Source of the DNA: Nipponacmea schrenckii
Lineage: Eukaryota > Mollusca > Gastropoda > Lottiidae
Assembly: GCA_030562195.1 (NCBI GenBank)
Contig: JAUJPP010000001.1
Location: 10,470,472 to 10,534,471 of the forward strand
Direction: 5' to 3'
Length of the DNA stretch: 64,000 bases
The stretch's first letter is position 1. The number at the start of each line of letters is the position of its first letter. A program made the position numbers and the translations under genes. Under the pieces are notes generated by a model. That model saw nothing but the letters and a program-made list of their open reading frames with translations. It had not been told where the DNA came from and made no database searches. Shown here one piece after another: positions 49,761 to 64,000 of this stretch.

Positions 49761-49992
49761 TTTGTTCCATTCGTGTTTTGACAGTTCTTAGCATGACATG
49801 TGTTTCCGGTATAAACAAACTGTGTTTTTATCCAATCAACGACGTGTAATCTATCTGCTTCTGAGCTGTATATAGCTCATTTGTTGATTTCCGGTTACAA
49901 ATACAACGACTTATTTAATTTTATCGCGATAAACCTTACTTCTTTCTGAAAGAATATTCATAAAAGTATAGAATTTATTGCTTACTGCAAAG
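49761..49992. promoter_or_regulatory. Bidirectional promoter between PIGX and CHMP6
   Basis: Only 232 bp separate the divergent start codons. Two TTTCCGG motifs (about 49802 and 49888) are reverse-strand ETS-type CCGGAAA sites. No TATA box stands out. Shared control of the two genes is inferred from spacing. Confidence 0.55.
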
Positions 49993-52333
49993 ATGGGTGG
50001 ACTCTTTTCATCCAAAAATAAGAAGACGTCAAGAGTTACAGAGCAAGATAATGCTGTACTAGTAAGTACTGACAAATGAGAACTTCTTGTGGGTTTTTCC
50101 ACATACTAATATAGACAGTCAATTATTGGATTGACACTGACAATGAAACTGGAAATCATTGAATGTCGGGAACAAAATTGCCAGTGAAAATGAACGAGAC
50201 AGAGATATAATTATTTAAATCTGTGCAATGGATTGCCAATGAATATGTTCTTCACAATTTTAGCACATGTGCAATGTGATGGTGCAGTGTAGCTATGAAA
50301 GTGTTTGGTCAACTCGTCTATGTGTCAACTCGTGAACAGCTAACTCTTTGACAAATGGAGTTAAGTTGTCAACAAACAAATTGACATGCAGACAAGATAA
50401 CTGGTAATCACTTTGAATATGTTGTAATTTTTATTGTAGGCCTACTGGTTGTTGACAACATTGTTTAGTGAAAGAAAATACCATGATCCCTTGAAGATCT
50501 CAAGTTTAACTCTTTATTGTAAATTTATAGATTAATCCCTGTATTTTATATTAAATATGTTTATCAAAAATAACATTTGACTATTACGTTTCCCTTTTCT
50601 TACAGCAATTGAAAATTCAGCGAGATAAGTTAAAACAATATCAAAAGAAGATTAATGTACAATTAGAAAAAGAAAGATTATTAGCTAGACAACTGTTAAG
50701 AGATGGTAAAAAAGAGTAAGTAGCTATTACTTATACTCATTTGTATAGTAGGCCCATTAAATCTACACTCAATTTTGCTGACAATATGCAGTTTCAATCA
50801 TAAACCTATGTAATTTTTTTTCAATAACTTCAGACTTATGATCTATTTGTATTTCAGTAAAGCCAAGTTATTACTACGAAAGAAGAAGTTTCAAGAGGGT
50901 CTATTAGTTAAAACAGATGGTCAATTAGACAATATTGAACAAATGGTAAATTATTTCTTGTTTTAATTTTTATGGACAGTAGAAGAGAATAAGTAGTTAT
51001 TGTGATAACATGTTAATCATAGTCTCGACTTTCTTATAGAAAGTTCTTTTTAATCTCTTAAAATCAACAATGGTAGACTTAGTTTCTATATATACATATA
51101 TTATATACTTATTTTTATACATTTATATTTAGGATTGTTAAAATTCATCCTGATTGAAGAAAATTCAATTTAGTGTTTAGTAATAACATCATTTCATTTT
51201 TAGGTTCATGACTTAGAGTTTGCTCAAATTGAATCAGAAGTTGTTAAAGGTTTAGAAAATGGAAACAAATCATTGAAGAAAATGCATGAGGTATGTACTA
51301 TCAAAACATATAGATTCACAGTAAATATAGGAATGTATTGTGACAATCATGATTGGTGAACATACTGAAAAACTGTAATGTAGATAAATATTATTTACTC
51401 TTTCTTGCCCACAATTGGGCTTTTGTAAAATAGCATTATTTATATTAATATTGTTATGATTTATTCCATATCTTCAGATGCTGTCATTAGATGATGTTGA
51501 AAAAATAATGGCTGATACTCAAGACAGTATAGAATATCAAAGGGTAAGTTCTTTCAAGTTAATCATGCAGTGAATCATACAACAATTGGTTTACATATAT
51601 ATTCCTTTTACAAACTCTAATCGATATTTAGTAATATTGTAGATTTTTTACTTTTTTCAAGGCATACATCTTAGTAAATTGAGTATAAATATTCTGAAAT
51701 GATTGTTGACATGTGTGTGCATTCTTTGCAACATTCTTTAACAATGTTTATTATTGATAGTATATTTGAAGGAAATTGTGTACAATTTTAAATTTTGTTT
51801 TGATAGGAAATAGATGAGTTATTAAGTGGTAGTTTAACACAAGAAGATGAAGATGATGTTTTAGCTGAACTGAATGGAATTATTCAGGTAAAATATATTT
51901 CTTAAAAATAAAATCAAATCAAACACCTCGTCCAAATATCCTAGGCAATGCTATACCTTAGTCTTTAGCATAGTGCCAATGTATAAGTTGTAATTTTCAA
52001 CTGAATGCAATCTTGTATTTATATATGCTTTGTTGATTTACAGCAAACATCACAAGAAAAGGAAGATGTTAATTTACCTGATGTCCCTAAAGATAAATTG
52101 CCTGAACCATCAAAAGGTATTCATATGATAGTTCTTGATTATTTCATTTATAGAAAACTAATCTTATGACAGAATTTTAGCTAGGAAGGCATGAGGGTTG
52201 TAGTCTGGTTTCAAATGTCGAAAAAGTATAAGTTGAGTCATTTAGGTCAAATGCTTAAACTAGATTTTTGAGATTTTCCTCTTTTTTTTCAGAAAAAACC
52301 AAGGCGCCCAAAGAAGCGGTTCTTGCTACGTGA
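49993..52333 (+). CDS. CHMP6: CHMP6 (Vps20), ESCRT-III subunit
   Basis: ESCRT-III protein that links ESCRT-II to CHMP4 polymerisation in multivesicular-body sorting. Exons 49993-50061, 50606-50715, 50858-50945, 51204-51290, 51478-51543, 51807-51887, 52044-52116, 52293-52333 join in phase to 204 residues (human 201). The start MGGLFSSKNKK has the myristoylated Gly2 and basic stretch typical of CHMP6. The helical core follows (LQLKIQRDKLKQYQKKIN, LLARQLLRDGKKDKAKLLLR, EMVH-type helix QMVHDLEFAQIE), then the acidic C-terminal part (TQEDEDDVLAELNGIIQ) and a Pro/Lys-rich end. An AATAAA near 52762 is a likely poly(A) signal. Confidence 0.95.
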
Positions 52334-53306
52334 TATATGTATCACTGTCTCAACTAATTTTATTTATGTACTGAACTTGCACATTATAAGCTATGTTTGA
52401 AATTGAACTATAAAGATTATGGACTATTAAGTGTAAAAAGGTTATAGGTCAGATTCTGAAACTGGTTTTGGTTATATTTAACATATTTAGTGCCTCTGAT
52501 ATTCTGGGGCATGCCAATCAATTGATCTTGTTGAAAAAGAAGACTGGACTAATTTTTAATTCTCATGTTTGATACCTCCTGTGATTACTTAACTTACAGG
52601 GACAATGTGTGAATTTCCATTCCAAACATCATAGTACATATGTACTACTTTGGAAATTTGTGAAAACAGAAAAATTGTCAGAACTGATTTCTACAACTTA
52701 TATGATAATGGGAAGGATTTGTGGGAACCAAAGTTGGAGCTTAGAGAGATAAAATTGGAAAATAAAATATAACAGTGCCAAATGTAACCTTGTCGTCCAT
52801 ATTAGCTATAAGTTTGAAAGTCGTAAACAATATTTTCACAGCATCTATTGAACGCATCATTCAAATTTGTGGATTGTATTGTGTTGACAAAAAAATCTTT
52901 TATTCCAATGTTGATGTCTTTATATTTGTAAATATGTATAAAATCTTTTGATATACCGGTAAATAATTCTTGTAGGTAGATTGTGTTAGTTAAACATCAT
53001 TCAGTAAATTATAATATGTTCCCTGAACTCATCAGAAAAACATTAACAAGTCATATATTGTCAATGTGGCCAAAACGAGGTGCTTCTGTCAAATATAGGA
53101 CAATTGTTTCTTGGTCTGTATGTCAACAGGACTGATCCAAACAACACTGATTATGACAAAGGGCATTATTGTTTTTTATCTTTGTCATTTTCGGAGATAA
53201 AATTTGAATTGAAAATATAAAGAATTAATTGTAGTCTGGTTCAGCAGGTGGCATATGGGAAGCAACTCTCATGAATATTATAGGTGGCGTTTGTTAATGT
53301 TTCATT
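52334..53306. other. CHMP6 3' UTR and spacer to ATG12
   Basis: No coding potential recognised. Contains a candidate CHMP6 AATAAA near 52762; the remaining roughly 540 bp up to the ATG12 start is presumed spacer plus ATG12 promoter and 5' UTR. Confidence 0.5.
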
Positions 53307-54583
53307 ATGTCTTCTGAAAAGACAGAAGAAACTCCCAATTTGTCAGAGGTTTCAGATAAGGAGACAAGTGAAGATCATAGTTCGACAGAGAGTCGGGTAC
53401 AAGAAACAAACCCTACTGATGAAGGGGAAACACATTCAAAACAAGCTGCCAACATTCCTACTTCGAAATCGAAAAGTAGGTCAACTTCTACTTTCGATTG
53501 CTGCAGTCATTATATTTATAATAAACAAGATGAACTCCTTTTACTACTATGGCATGAATGACATGCAACTAAAATATGCTGCTATAAAAAAAAAACACAC
53601 ACATTTTTTTTAGTTACAGTCATACTAAAGCATACTTAACTTTAAGATTGGAGTGAATTGACTGCTTGCACAAGTTGTCAAAAGCAGATGTAGGCTCATT
53701 TTTTGTACTAAAATTATTCTTTTATTTGCTATTGCCTTGGTGATTAAAATGATCTTTTATGTTTCACAGTTGATGTTTTATTAAAACCAGCAGGAGATGC
53801 ACCTATTATGAAGAAAAAGAAATGGGCTGTCGACCGAAATAAAGCTGCAGGATGGGTCTCTGAATTCATAAAAAAATACCTTAAATTTTCTCCAACTGAT
53901 TCTTTGGTAAGTATTATTTTCTACTTTCAAGATAGCATAACTAGTAAACTATTTACCACACAAATTATATAAATAACATTTACACAATGAGATACTATAA
54001 GTTTTAAAAATGGCAATTTACTGTTTTAAGAAAGAATGATTTAAATAATAGTGTGAGAATGATATAATTAATGATGTACAAAAATATTCAAAGGATTATT
54101 GCACATTGAGCTTCTTAGCATGTTATGACAATATCTAGATGAACTTAAGCACTGTCATTCCTTCAAGTAATTAATATTTTATTTTCAGTTTTTATATGTT
54201 AATCAATCTTTTTCACCGTCACCAGATACAGAAATAGGAGTTTTATTTGATGTAAGTGAATCGAAATAAAAAATACATAATAACAACCTTTATTGGTCAT
54301 ATATTCTATTAGCTATTCTATTCTATTCTTATTTCAAAGAGAGGAACAGGTTTTTTGAGCATACTTATCCTTGTAATCTTGTGCAATCTTTCATAAAAGT
54401 CTAAGATGGATTGATGGTTGATTGACAGATGAGCGTTGATAGACTGACACAAGATACTCTGTATAATCTATTCACATACCATATAGCAGAAATATTCATG
54501 ATGGTCTTTATTTCTTATTGCAGTGTTTTGGTAGTGATGGTAAACTTGTTCTACATTACTGTAAAACACAGGCCTGGGGATGA
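53307..54583 (+). CDS. ATG12: ATG12, ubiquitin-like autophagy conjugator
   Basis: Ubiquitin-like protein conjugated to ATG5 by ATG7 and ATG10; the conjugate with ATG16 promotes LC3 lipidation on the phagophore. Exons 53307-53475, 53770-53906, 54189-54251, 54524-54583 in phase, 142 residues. A disordered acidic N-terminus ([19 protein letters not shown]) precedes the fold: [61 protein letters not shown]. The protein ends in the free glycine needed for conjugation. An AATAAA follows at about 54642. A longer open frame through exon 1 in another phase (53284-53613) is a shadow. Confidence 0.95.
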
Positions 54584-56007
54584 TAATTGTTGGTATTAAG
54601 TTCTGTTATTATTATGTAAATAATGTACATGTATTAGAATAAACTATTATTATTATTGAAATACCTATTTTTTGTAAAAAGTTGTGTTCATATTCAATCT
54701 TGGACTTTCATATCTGTCTCAAATAATCCTGACATAATGAATTTCATACGTTGATGTTTTTTGCTGTCCATCCATTAGAGACCTTAAACAAGGCATTGGA
54801 GTTGATCGTTGATACACTGAATTTGTCACTAGAGAAGACAGTTTATGTGAAGATTCTATTTCTTTTGTTGGTTAAAATCTTGATTTTTAGTGGTCGTTTT
54901 GGGCCTTTGTTACATTTAAACAGTCCTCAGAAATACTCAAGCTCTAAGAAAATCGCAAAATACCTTGAAATATACCTCAAAAATTTCACTTTTTATTTTT
55001 TTTCCATGCTGTACGCGGCTGGTCTTCAGTCAGTCTGAAAATTGTTTGTCCTGTTGACAAAATCTACAATTGTTATTACATGTACTTTCTTTTTATTGTA
55101 TCAATGTGGTCCTGCGCAGTAGTCTATTTATAACTCTTTGATTTTCCAATATGTCGGGACGTTCATAATATCTTAAGACATTATGATTTTCAAACACGGA
55201 TAAATATGTATACCCATGGATTTGAAGGCTCAAATTTCAAAGGTAAGCTCTGTAGACTATGTCTGATTAGCTAAACAAAAGATTTCATGTGTTTGAGGCT
55301 GTCGGATGAAACAAAACAAAAACAAATCAAGCCTGTGCCCCTTTAAGGCAACCACTTGTTCCATGTTAATTTCAATGAATTTTTATTAATTCATAATTGA
55401 AAAAGCTATAGCATTTAATCAATTTAAAGAAAACACAGTAGGCCATGGCATAACAGTAAGGGCATTATTATAAATTGTTTTTTTTTCTTAGTATGTGGGC
55501 TTTTGTCTCTGTCAATGTTCATGTTTAAGGTTTGAAGCTATTGCCATACTGCTTTGATCAAGCAGGCTTATAATCTTGTCAAGACTAATTGAAAATATGA
55601 TTATTGGAAAAGATATTACACTGAAAAAAGAAAACTGACAGTTTCATAATTTGCATCTTTCCATTATTCTGTCCTTCTTAATGCACAAATAATAAAGACA
55701 TGGAGTATTATATATAAAACAAGATTTAATATGATAAATAATTTATAGAACTTGGCATTACAATATATACAATTCCTTGTTAAAATATAAATAAAACACA
55801 GATAATGCTGAAGCTAACGACGACAGAGTATAGATATTCTTGACAAAATACTTTCAAATGTACAAAGCTTAATAATTGGACAAAGACGGTTAGTTTAGAT
55901 CTATCACAGGTTAATTCAGTATATAAATTATGTGCATATTTTGTTTTGGGTATTGTTTCAAAGTGATATTAAATGAATGATGAATTAAAATTGTGGTAGA
56001 TTGGTCT
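54584..56007. other. Spacer between convergent ATG12 and CFAP52
   Basis: No exon recognised. An open frame at 54751-55038 is hydrophobic and lacks family features. The segment 55300-55360 has 'cccctttaaggcaacca', similar to 'atccctttaaggggttgccc' at about 8968 in the CK1 3' region, a possible edge of a dispersed repeat. ATTAAA on the minus strand near 55725 is a possible poly(A) signal for CFAP52. Confidence 0.45.
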
Positions 56008-59000
56008 TTAAGCTTCTTGGGTGAAAGGGAATCTCCAAATTAGAACTGCACCATCTTGACCAACACTGACAATATATTTCTGATTTGGACAAATTTTAGC
56101 CTTAGTAATGGTCGAACTGTGTCCTAGCCCAACATGTGAACAGCAACCATCGTTATAACTCCAAACCTATTTGAAAAAAAAAAATTAAATTAGATATCTT
56201 ACAAATTACCAAAACCAGATAGCATTACTACAGATAACTTAACTTGCATCCCTATTAAGGATTCAGAATTTTTTTAATACACTTTTTCAAGAGTCCATAA
56301 CTTTATTACTATTGATCAAACATATTTGCTGTTTTAGGGACATAAATGTTAAAATGAAAAGTACCTTCAAGAGTTTCTCTTCACCACCAGTAACAAAATA
56401 TCTTCCATCAGGAGAGGCATCTATTGAGAGAGTACCACCAGATTTAGAATCATCTATCTCCCTGATTAGAGAGCCATCAAATGTTTCCCAGTATGCAATC
56501 TTTCTATCAGTACCACAGGTCACCATTTGAGCACCTTCACAACCATATATAACTGATTGAAATAATGTATTGGAAAAGACAATCTGACTCCTTACTTTTT
56601 TCCTGAAATATGACAAAATATATTAACATTATGACAAGAAGAAAGATATACTCAATCTTTAGATGGTCTAATGATATGAATACCAAATGGACATCAATAA
56701 CTATGAAATGCTGATGTAGCAATACAGATGCTCAACAGTACTGTTGACGAATCTATAAATAAAAATATTATTCTGACTATATAAGCATCTATTTATATTA
56801 AACTTAAAACTGAGCTAACCAAATTGGACAATTTGTGACTTTCTCTACTACTGTTAAATTGGATCTGTTAACATCAAGGCACTCTATACTAATTTATGTC
56901 AGTCTTTATAATGAATGTTTAAAATGCTTTTTTGCCAGACTAGTGTATATAGCAAAAGCACTTACTCTAAATCCCAAATGATGCAAGTTCCATCAGTACT
57001 AGCAGAAATACATTCTCTATCATTATCTCTGATCTTGATAGCTGATACCGAGCCTTTATGTTCTTTCATAGCTTCAACTAATACACCTCGTTTTGATACT
57101 TTTCCTTTAGCATCCATACTTTCCTTAACAACCCAGAGTCGAACCTGACCTTCACCTCCACCACTGATAATACCATGACCATCAGATGTGCAGGCAATTG
57201 CTGTAACACCTTTGTTATGAGCTTCGCCAATTGTCAGACATTCTTTTATGTCATTTGATTTCACAGCAAAACCATAACCTCTAATTTTTCCATCAGCCCA
57301 AGCTACAAAATAACAGCATTGGCATAAGGAGTTAATTTTTCTGTATATAAGAAATAAATACAATTTAAGCAAACTTGCATTCCTACTATTGTACACTGTA
57401 CTTCAGATAAGGATTCAAATTGAACCCAAGGAATGGACATTTCATACTGAACCATTTAAAATTGAACAAACAAAATACATACCTGAATAGATCATTTTAC
57501 CATCTCGAGTTATACAAACAGCGTTACAAGTTAAATTTGGTACGACAAAGCGTTTCAATTCTCGTCCAGTAGATATTTGCCAGATACGAATCTCTTCATA
57601 TTGACATGTCACTATTAAATCAGATGTTCCACTGAAAAGAAAAATTATTTAATATTTGAAAGCCTCTAAATCTGGCTTGATTGACAAGAAAAACATCCTG
57701 TTTACAGATTATTTAATGAAATGTCATACATTGTGCAATTTGGGAAGTTTTGCCTTGACAGAGACCTGGGACTACTTGTTTTCAATTTCAAACTGTCTAG
57801 GGATCTAAAATATGCTCAACCTTTAGCACACCACTATCACAATGCCAAGATAGGTATAAGTACGAAATTTGTAATAGCTTGACATGGTAAAGATTCTCAG
57901 GATTATTACAGCCAGAATCTTATAAAGAAATCACAGTAGCTACAGGGTGAATAATTGAAATAGAACTTACAATGGGAAAACAACGTCATTGACACGTTTA
58001 GAATGGCAACTCTTTACCAATTCACATTTAAATTCAGCATAGTTAAACTTATATATTTGAGAGTTGCCGCTTCCAATGAAAAACTGAAAAATCAATAAAG
58101 AATCATTGAAAATACAAGTGTAAAAACTTGTGTGCATGTGTTTCTTTCATGTGGCATGAACATATAGAAAAAGCTTGCTACAAGCAATGATTCAAATCTA
58201 CATTAAATGAAGGAAATTCACAATTAGAAACAAAAGGGAACATCTTAATTTTACAGCAAATCAGACACTTTTCAGTAGATAATACTTTTTTTTTCTTACC
58301 TGATGTCCACCACCTCTTAATGCAATGGAGGTTATAGAATTGTTTTTAGTTTTAAATAATTCATCTTTCCAAGGTCTGAAATTATTTTAAAGGAAGCTGT
58401 TACAAATATTTATTTAATTTATGATAGAGATTTTTCACTGTGGAAAACTTTGCTGCTTTCATGAAAATTGTGAAAAATTAATTATTACAAATAATAATCT
58501 AATAGAAAATCTGAAATGAATACAATTCTCTCCTGGAAAGCACTTTTTGATTTAAATGGAAGATATATAATCATTAAATGCCATAAATACTTACTTTGTG
58601 TCAGATTTGTGGTTCATTGTTGCCGTTATTTTACCATTTTTAACAAACATTTTGATTCTATATTGGCCCAATTTTCCTTCTCCTGAACCAATTAAGAATT
58701 CAAAAGTTGGTAAACTGATCTTGGTTCCATCACGATTTGTATGTTCTTCAATGTTTGCAATACGTACAAATGACATGGAAGTGACGCCTAAACTGAATTT
58801 TTCTTTTTCTGGTACAAAAAATTGTAGCTTTCTGGATTCTCTGTTAATGATTAAGATATCTCCTGTTGTAGTTCCACAGAAGAAATATGGTAAGTCTTGA
58901 TCGTCAACCATCTGAAAGTTCAATAACATTTTTATTGCAATAGATATTTTCATTTACTGTGGTTTCATTGAATTTGCCATTTTGATTGAAATTATCAGAT

Positions 59001-61469
59001 ATTAAAAGGTGTCTTGTATTAACAAGTTATATTCATTACCTCAATACATGTTACTATTCTTTTTAAACCACCTAAATCAACCTCTGATGGTCTTATCTTC
59101 CTGTTTTCAGCATCAATCTGCCAAACTCTTAGAGTATTGCTAAAAGAAAAAATATTTTAGTTAAAATGATGAAAAGTTCAATATTATCAGGAATGCACTT
59201 ATGAAATATTTTGAATCTGTGAAAAGCAAACAAGACCAATTTTATTCCAGAAAAAAAGCAATCTATTGAATACAACTGAAAAACCTGATTATCTACATAA
59301 ACAGATTTTTCCAACTGAGAAATAGCATATTAGTTGTAAAATATTTAGTTAAATAGTTGTATGTACTTACTCTCCACCAGTGACAAATATATCACCTTTG
59401 CTATTGGAAGCTTTAACACAATAAGTATTTCCAGCACTTTGTATCTGAGCTGGAGAACCACAAATAGCTTGCCCACGTTCTGTATCCCATACAACAACAC
59501 TGAAATGACACGTCCAAATCAATATTTCAAAAACTTCATGACTTCATGTCACATCCTAAACTAGAATAGTAAATTTACAACAAGTAACTAAAAAAGTCAA
59601 TTGAAATAGTGTTCTATACATTTTCTGTTAAAGTCAGCCTGTAAGCTTACAATACTTACGATCCATCATCTTGTCCACCTAATGAAATTAGATATTTCTC
59701 ATCACAAGAAAACGTTAGTGCTTCAACTTTAACTTTATGTAATAACATTTCATGAAGAGGCTGTCTTGTGTTCAAATCCCACAATATTTTCAAAGCCTAG
59801 AAAGATACAAATTAAGAATCATTTATTAGAACTACCTGTAAATACAATTAGATAACATATAACTATAACTGATGTAGCCCATGGATAAGTATTCAAAGCA
59901 TAGGCCTATTGTACATAACCAATACAACTGAACAAACACTACATATTGTTCTTTAAAAGTGCCCATTAAAGTTGGTTTCCCTTATTTTCATATACATACA
60001 TGTATATAACATAATTGGACTGGTAATACTTATATCAATAGAAAGTAGAGGTGTTCTAAAGACTAAGAAAAATACCAGATGGTCACACAAGTCCTTAATT
60101 AACTCGTAATTAGGCTATTAATGACGGGATTGCCCTCAGGAGGGTACTACCATAGGTATGTATGTCAAGTCTCAAATGTCGTTGATCTATTTTTGGATCA
60201 TCCAGTCTGTTAATTCGGTACATAACCGGACGCTGTGGTTGTTAAGTATGCACGCATGCATAACAACCATGGCATTTTGGTATTCCATTTATAATCTCTA
60301 GCAAAAGGCAATAAAACGTTTAAATATCACTTTGTAAAAACATGAATTAGTTTAAGTAAGTTTTAACTCACTAATAATAAAATAAATCTATTCTTTCTAT
60401 TCTTATGACGTCATTTGGTCACGTGAACCAACAGTCTAAATTTAGCGTTTCAAAGCAGATCAGAGTCATATGGATTCCACAAGCATATCTACGTCCACAT
60501 AGGTCTTTTGAACTTGAGAATACATGGATTATTCATTAGAAACCCCAATTAATCAATTAGTAAGCTTAATTTGGCTCTAATTAATGAGGGAAGCCACTTT
60601 TAATCAATAAATATCTTTATGCCTTGTCTAATTAGAGAAACAAGTCATTAAATTTTACTTTCATGTATTTCAACTTCCAAGTAATGTATACAATGATAAC
60701 TTTAATACCTTGAAGCCCATATGAGTTGTTTGTCCTGAAGCTAAGTACCTTCCAGATTTAGAAATAGCCAAACAGGTCACATTATCTGTATGTTTAGATA
60801 GGTTTTGTTGATTTCCATCTTTACTTATATCATCAATAATAATATGACACCCTAATGGGTAGATTAAATGTTGACGATCTGGGTGCATCTGTAGACCACC
60901 GACAACACTTCCTAAAATAAGAATCAGTCTTAAGGATATTTGACAAAATATAATCATGTTATCAACTTAAAACATATATATAAAGAACTTACGGTACTAT
61001 TTAATTAAACATTATTTTATTACCTTGTCTGCACGTACAGTACACTACAGTCTCAAAAAATCATTTTTAGTATTTATATTATAGCCATAATAGGCTATAT
61101 GATTAGTATTTCAACAAACCTGACCAAGCACACCAAACCAACTGCAAATTAACAATTTACCCTTACGGTTCATTCATGATGCTGACATCTGAGATACAAA
61201 GAAAGTATGAGGTTTGTGAAGAACATAGTGAATATCAAACAAGCATTTCAACAGACAGAAATTGAAGAATAAAGAAATGTTTCACACGAAATTACTTATA
61301 AGCCTACACCTATTTCTACTACCCCATGGCATGGGATAATAATAATTATATATATATATTGAATTGATGGCCAAGCTAACCCAAAATCACACTTACCATT
61401 GAATCCAATAATAGTTTCTAATTGAAGACGACAGACGTCCTCATCTACAGTTGGCTGTGTTGTTGACAT
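56008..61469 (-). CDS. CFAP52: CFAP52 / WDR16, ciliary WD40 protein
   Basis: Axonemal WD-repeat protein (a microtubule inner protein of motile cilia). Twelve exons on the minus strand: 61397-61469, 60709-60911, 59660-59796, 59371-59499, 59040-59139, 58595-58911, 58300-58375, 57971-58083, 57483-57631, 56966-57302, 56365-56602, 56008-56166; in phase, 676 residues versus about 620 in human. Diagnostic strings: LETIIGFNG, HPDRQHLIYPLGC, YLASGQTTHMGFK, GGQDDGSVVVWD, YFFCGTTTGDIL, EKFSLGV, ISGGGEGQVRLW, ASTDGTCIIWDLE, TCGTDRKIAYWE, VSVGQDGAVLIWRFPF. Extra length lies in loops such as IANIEEHTNRDGTKIS and VKESMDAKGKVSKRG. An X-box and a TCTCGCGAGA element lie just upstream. Confidence 0.95.
59817..60688. 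other. CFAP52 intron 2
   Basis: About 0.9 kb of intron without recognisable exon. It is unremarkable apart from short direct and inverted TTAATT-rich repeats around 60540-60620. Confidence 0.4.
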
Positions 61470-61558
61470 GGTCGGTTTTTATAAATTAATTCAAGGAATA
61501 AACTCTAGATCGTCAATAACCAGAGAAATTTATTCATCAACTAGTCTTTGAATATTAT

Positions 61559-61573
61559 GTTGTCATTAGTAAC
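61559..61573 (+). promoter_or_regulatory. RFX-type X-box upstream of CFAP52
   Basis: GTTGTC-ATT-AGTAAC (and its reverse GTTACT-AAT-GACAAC) satisfies the X-box pattern RYYNYY-N1-3-RRNRAC. It lies 90 bp upstream of the CFAP52 start codon, the usual position for RFX-controlled ciliary genes. Confidence 0.7.
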
Positions 61574-61599
61574 AATCATGGCGACGCCACGAAAAGAAA

Positions 61600-61609
61600 T
61601 CTCGCGAGA
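61600..61609. promoter_or_regulatory. TCTCGCGAGA core-promoter palindrome
   Basis: Exact 10-bp palindrome TCTCGCGAGA, a motif known from animal housekeeping promoters, 131 bp upstream of the CFAP52 ATG and in an otherwise AT-rich region. Confidence 0.6.

Positions 61610-64000
<2,391 letters not shown>

Noticed and set aside
54751..55038. 95-codon ORF between ATG12 and CFAP52
   Set aside because: Hydrophobic, no recognisable family, no splice or expression signal.

Overview
This window is intron-rich, AT-rich animal nuclear DNA. The encoded proteins are standard metazoan families. The repeats (a hairpin-capped family starting with a CCCACATT palindrome followed by GTCCGTCC runs, and internal arrays carrying 'gagttattgcccttgac') resemble repeats I associate with molluscs, so a marine mollusc, probably a gastropod, is my best inference; the sequence does not give the species. 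I read no bacterial operons, CRISPR arrays or rRNA genes.

Layout, left to right: (1) 1302-11899 (+) casein kinase 1 delta/epsilon with two mutually exclusive C-terminal exons, each with its own poly(A) signal. (2) 14101-19127 (-) a secreted alpha/beta-hydrolase-like protein of the PhoPQ-activated/AprA family, 14 exons, convergent with CK1. (3) 19.1-23.0 kb, an intergenic repeat zone: tandem units carrying AGGTCAAGGTCA, two copies of a 79-nt perfect hairpin, and a full copy of the hairpin-capped repeat family. (4) 22978-30028 (-) AIMP2, a scaffold of the multi-tRNA-synthetase complex; its 5-kb first intron contains an unexplained 185-codon ORF on the same strand. (5) 31105-46867 (+) BPTF/NURF301, 22 coding exons (DDT, PHD, two C-terminal PHD fingers, bromodomain), divergent from AIMP2, with a single-base frameshift in exon 12 and a 161-bp-period array in its last intron. 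(6) 48127-49760 (-) PIGX, head to head with (7) 49993-52333 (+) CHMP6. (8) 53307-54583 (+) ATG12. (9) 56008-61469 (-) CFAP52/WDR16, whose upstream region has an RFX-type X-box and a TCTCGCGAGA element. (10) 63170-63528 (+) first coding exon of a FOXK-type FHA/forkhead factor, running off the right edge.

The genes are unrelated housekeeping or ciliary genes rather than a functional cluster: kinase signalling, secreted hydrolase, translation scaffold, chromatin remodelling, GPI-anchor synthesis, ESCRT-III, autophagy conjugation, ciliary axoneme. Exon boundaries were read by eye from GT/AG sites and checked by phase; every complete model closes in frame except BPTF, whose total is one base too long, matching the observed frameshift. 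The main unusual items are the nested ORF in AIMP2, the BPTF frameshift, the repeat family with shared termini at several loci, the tandem long hairpins, and the decoy splice acceptors with decayed exon copies before a BPTF PHD exon.
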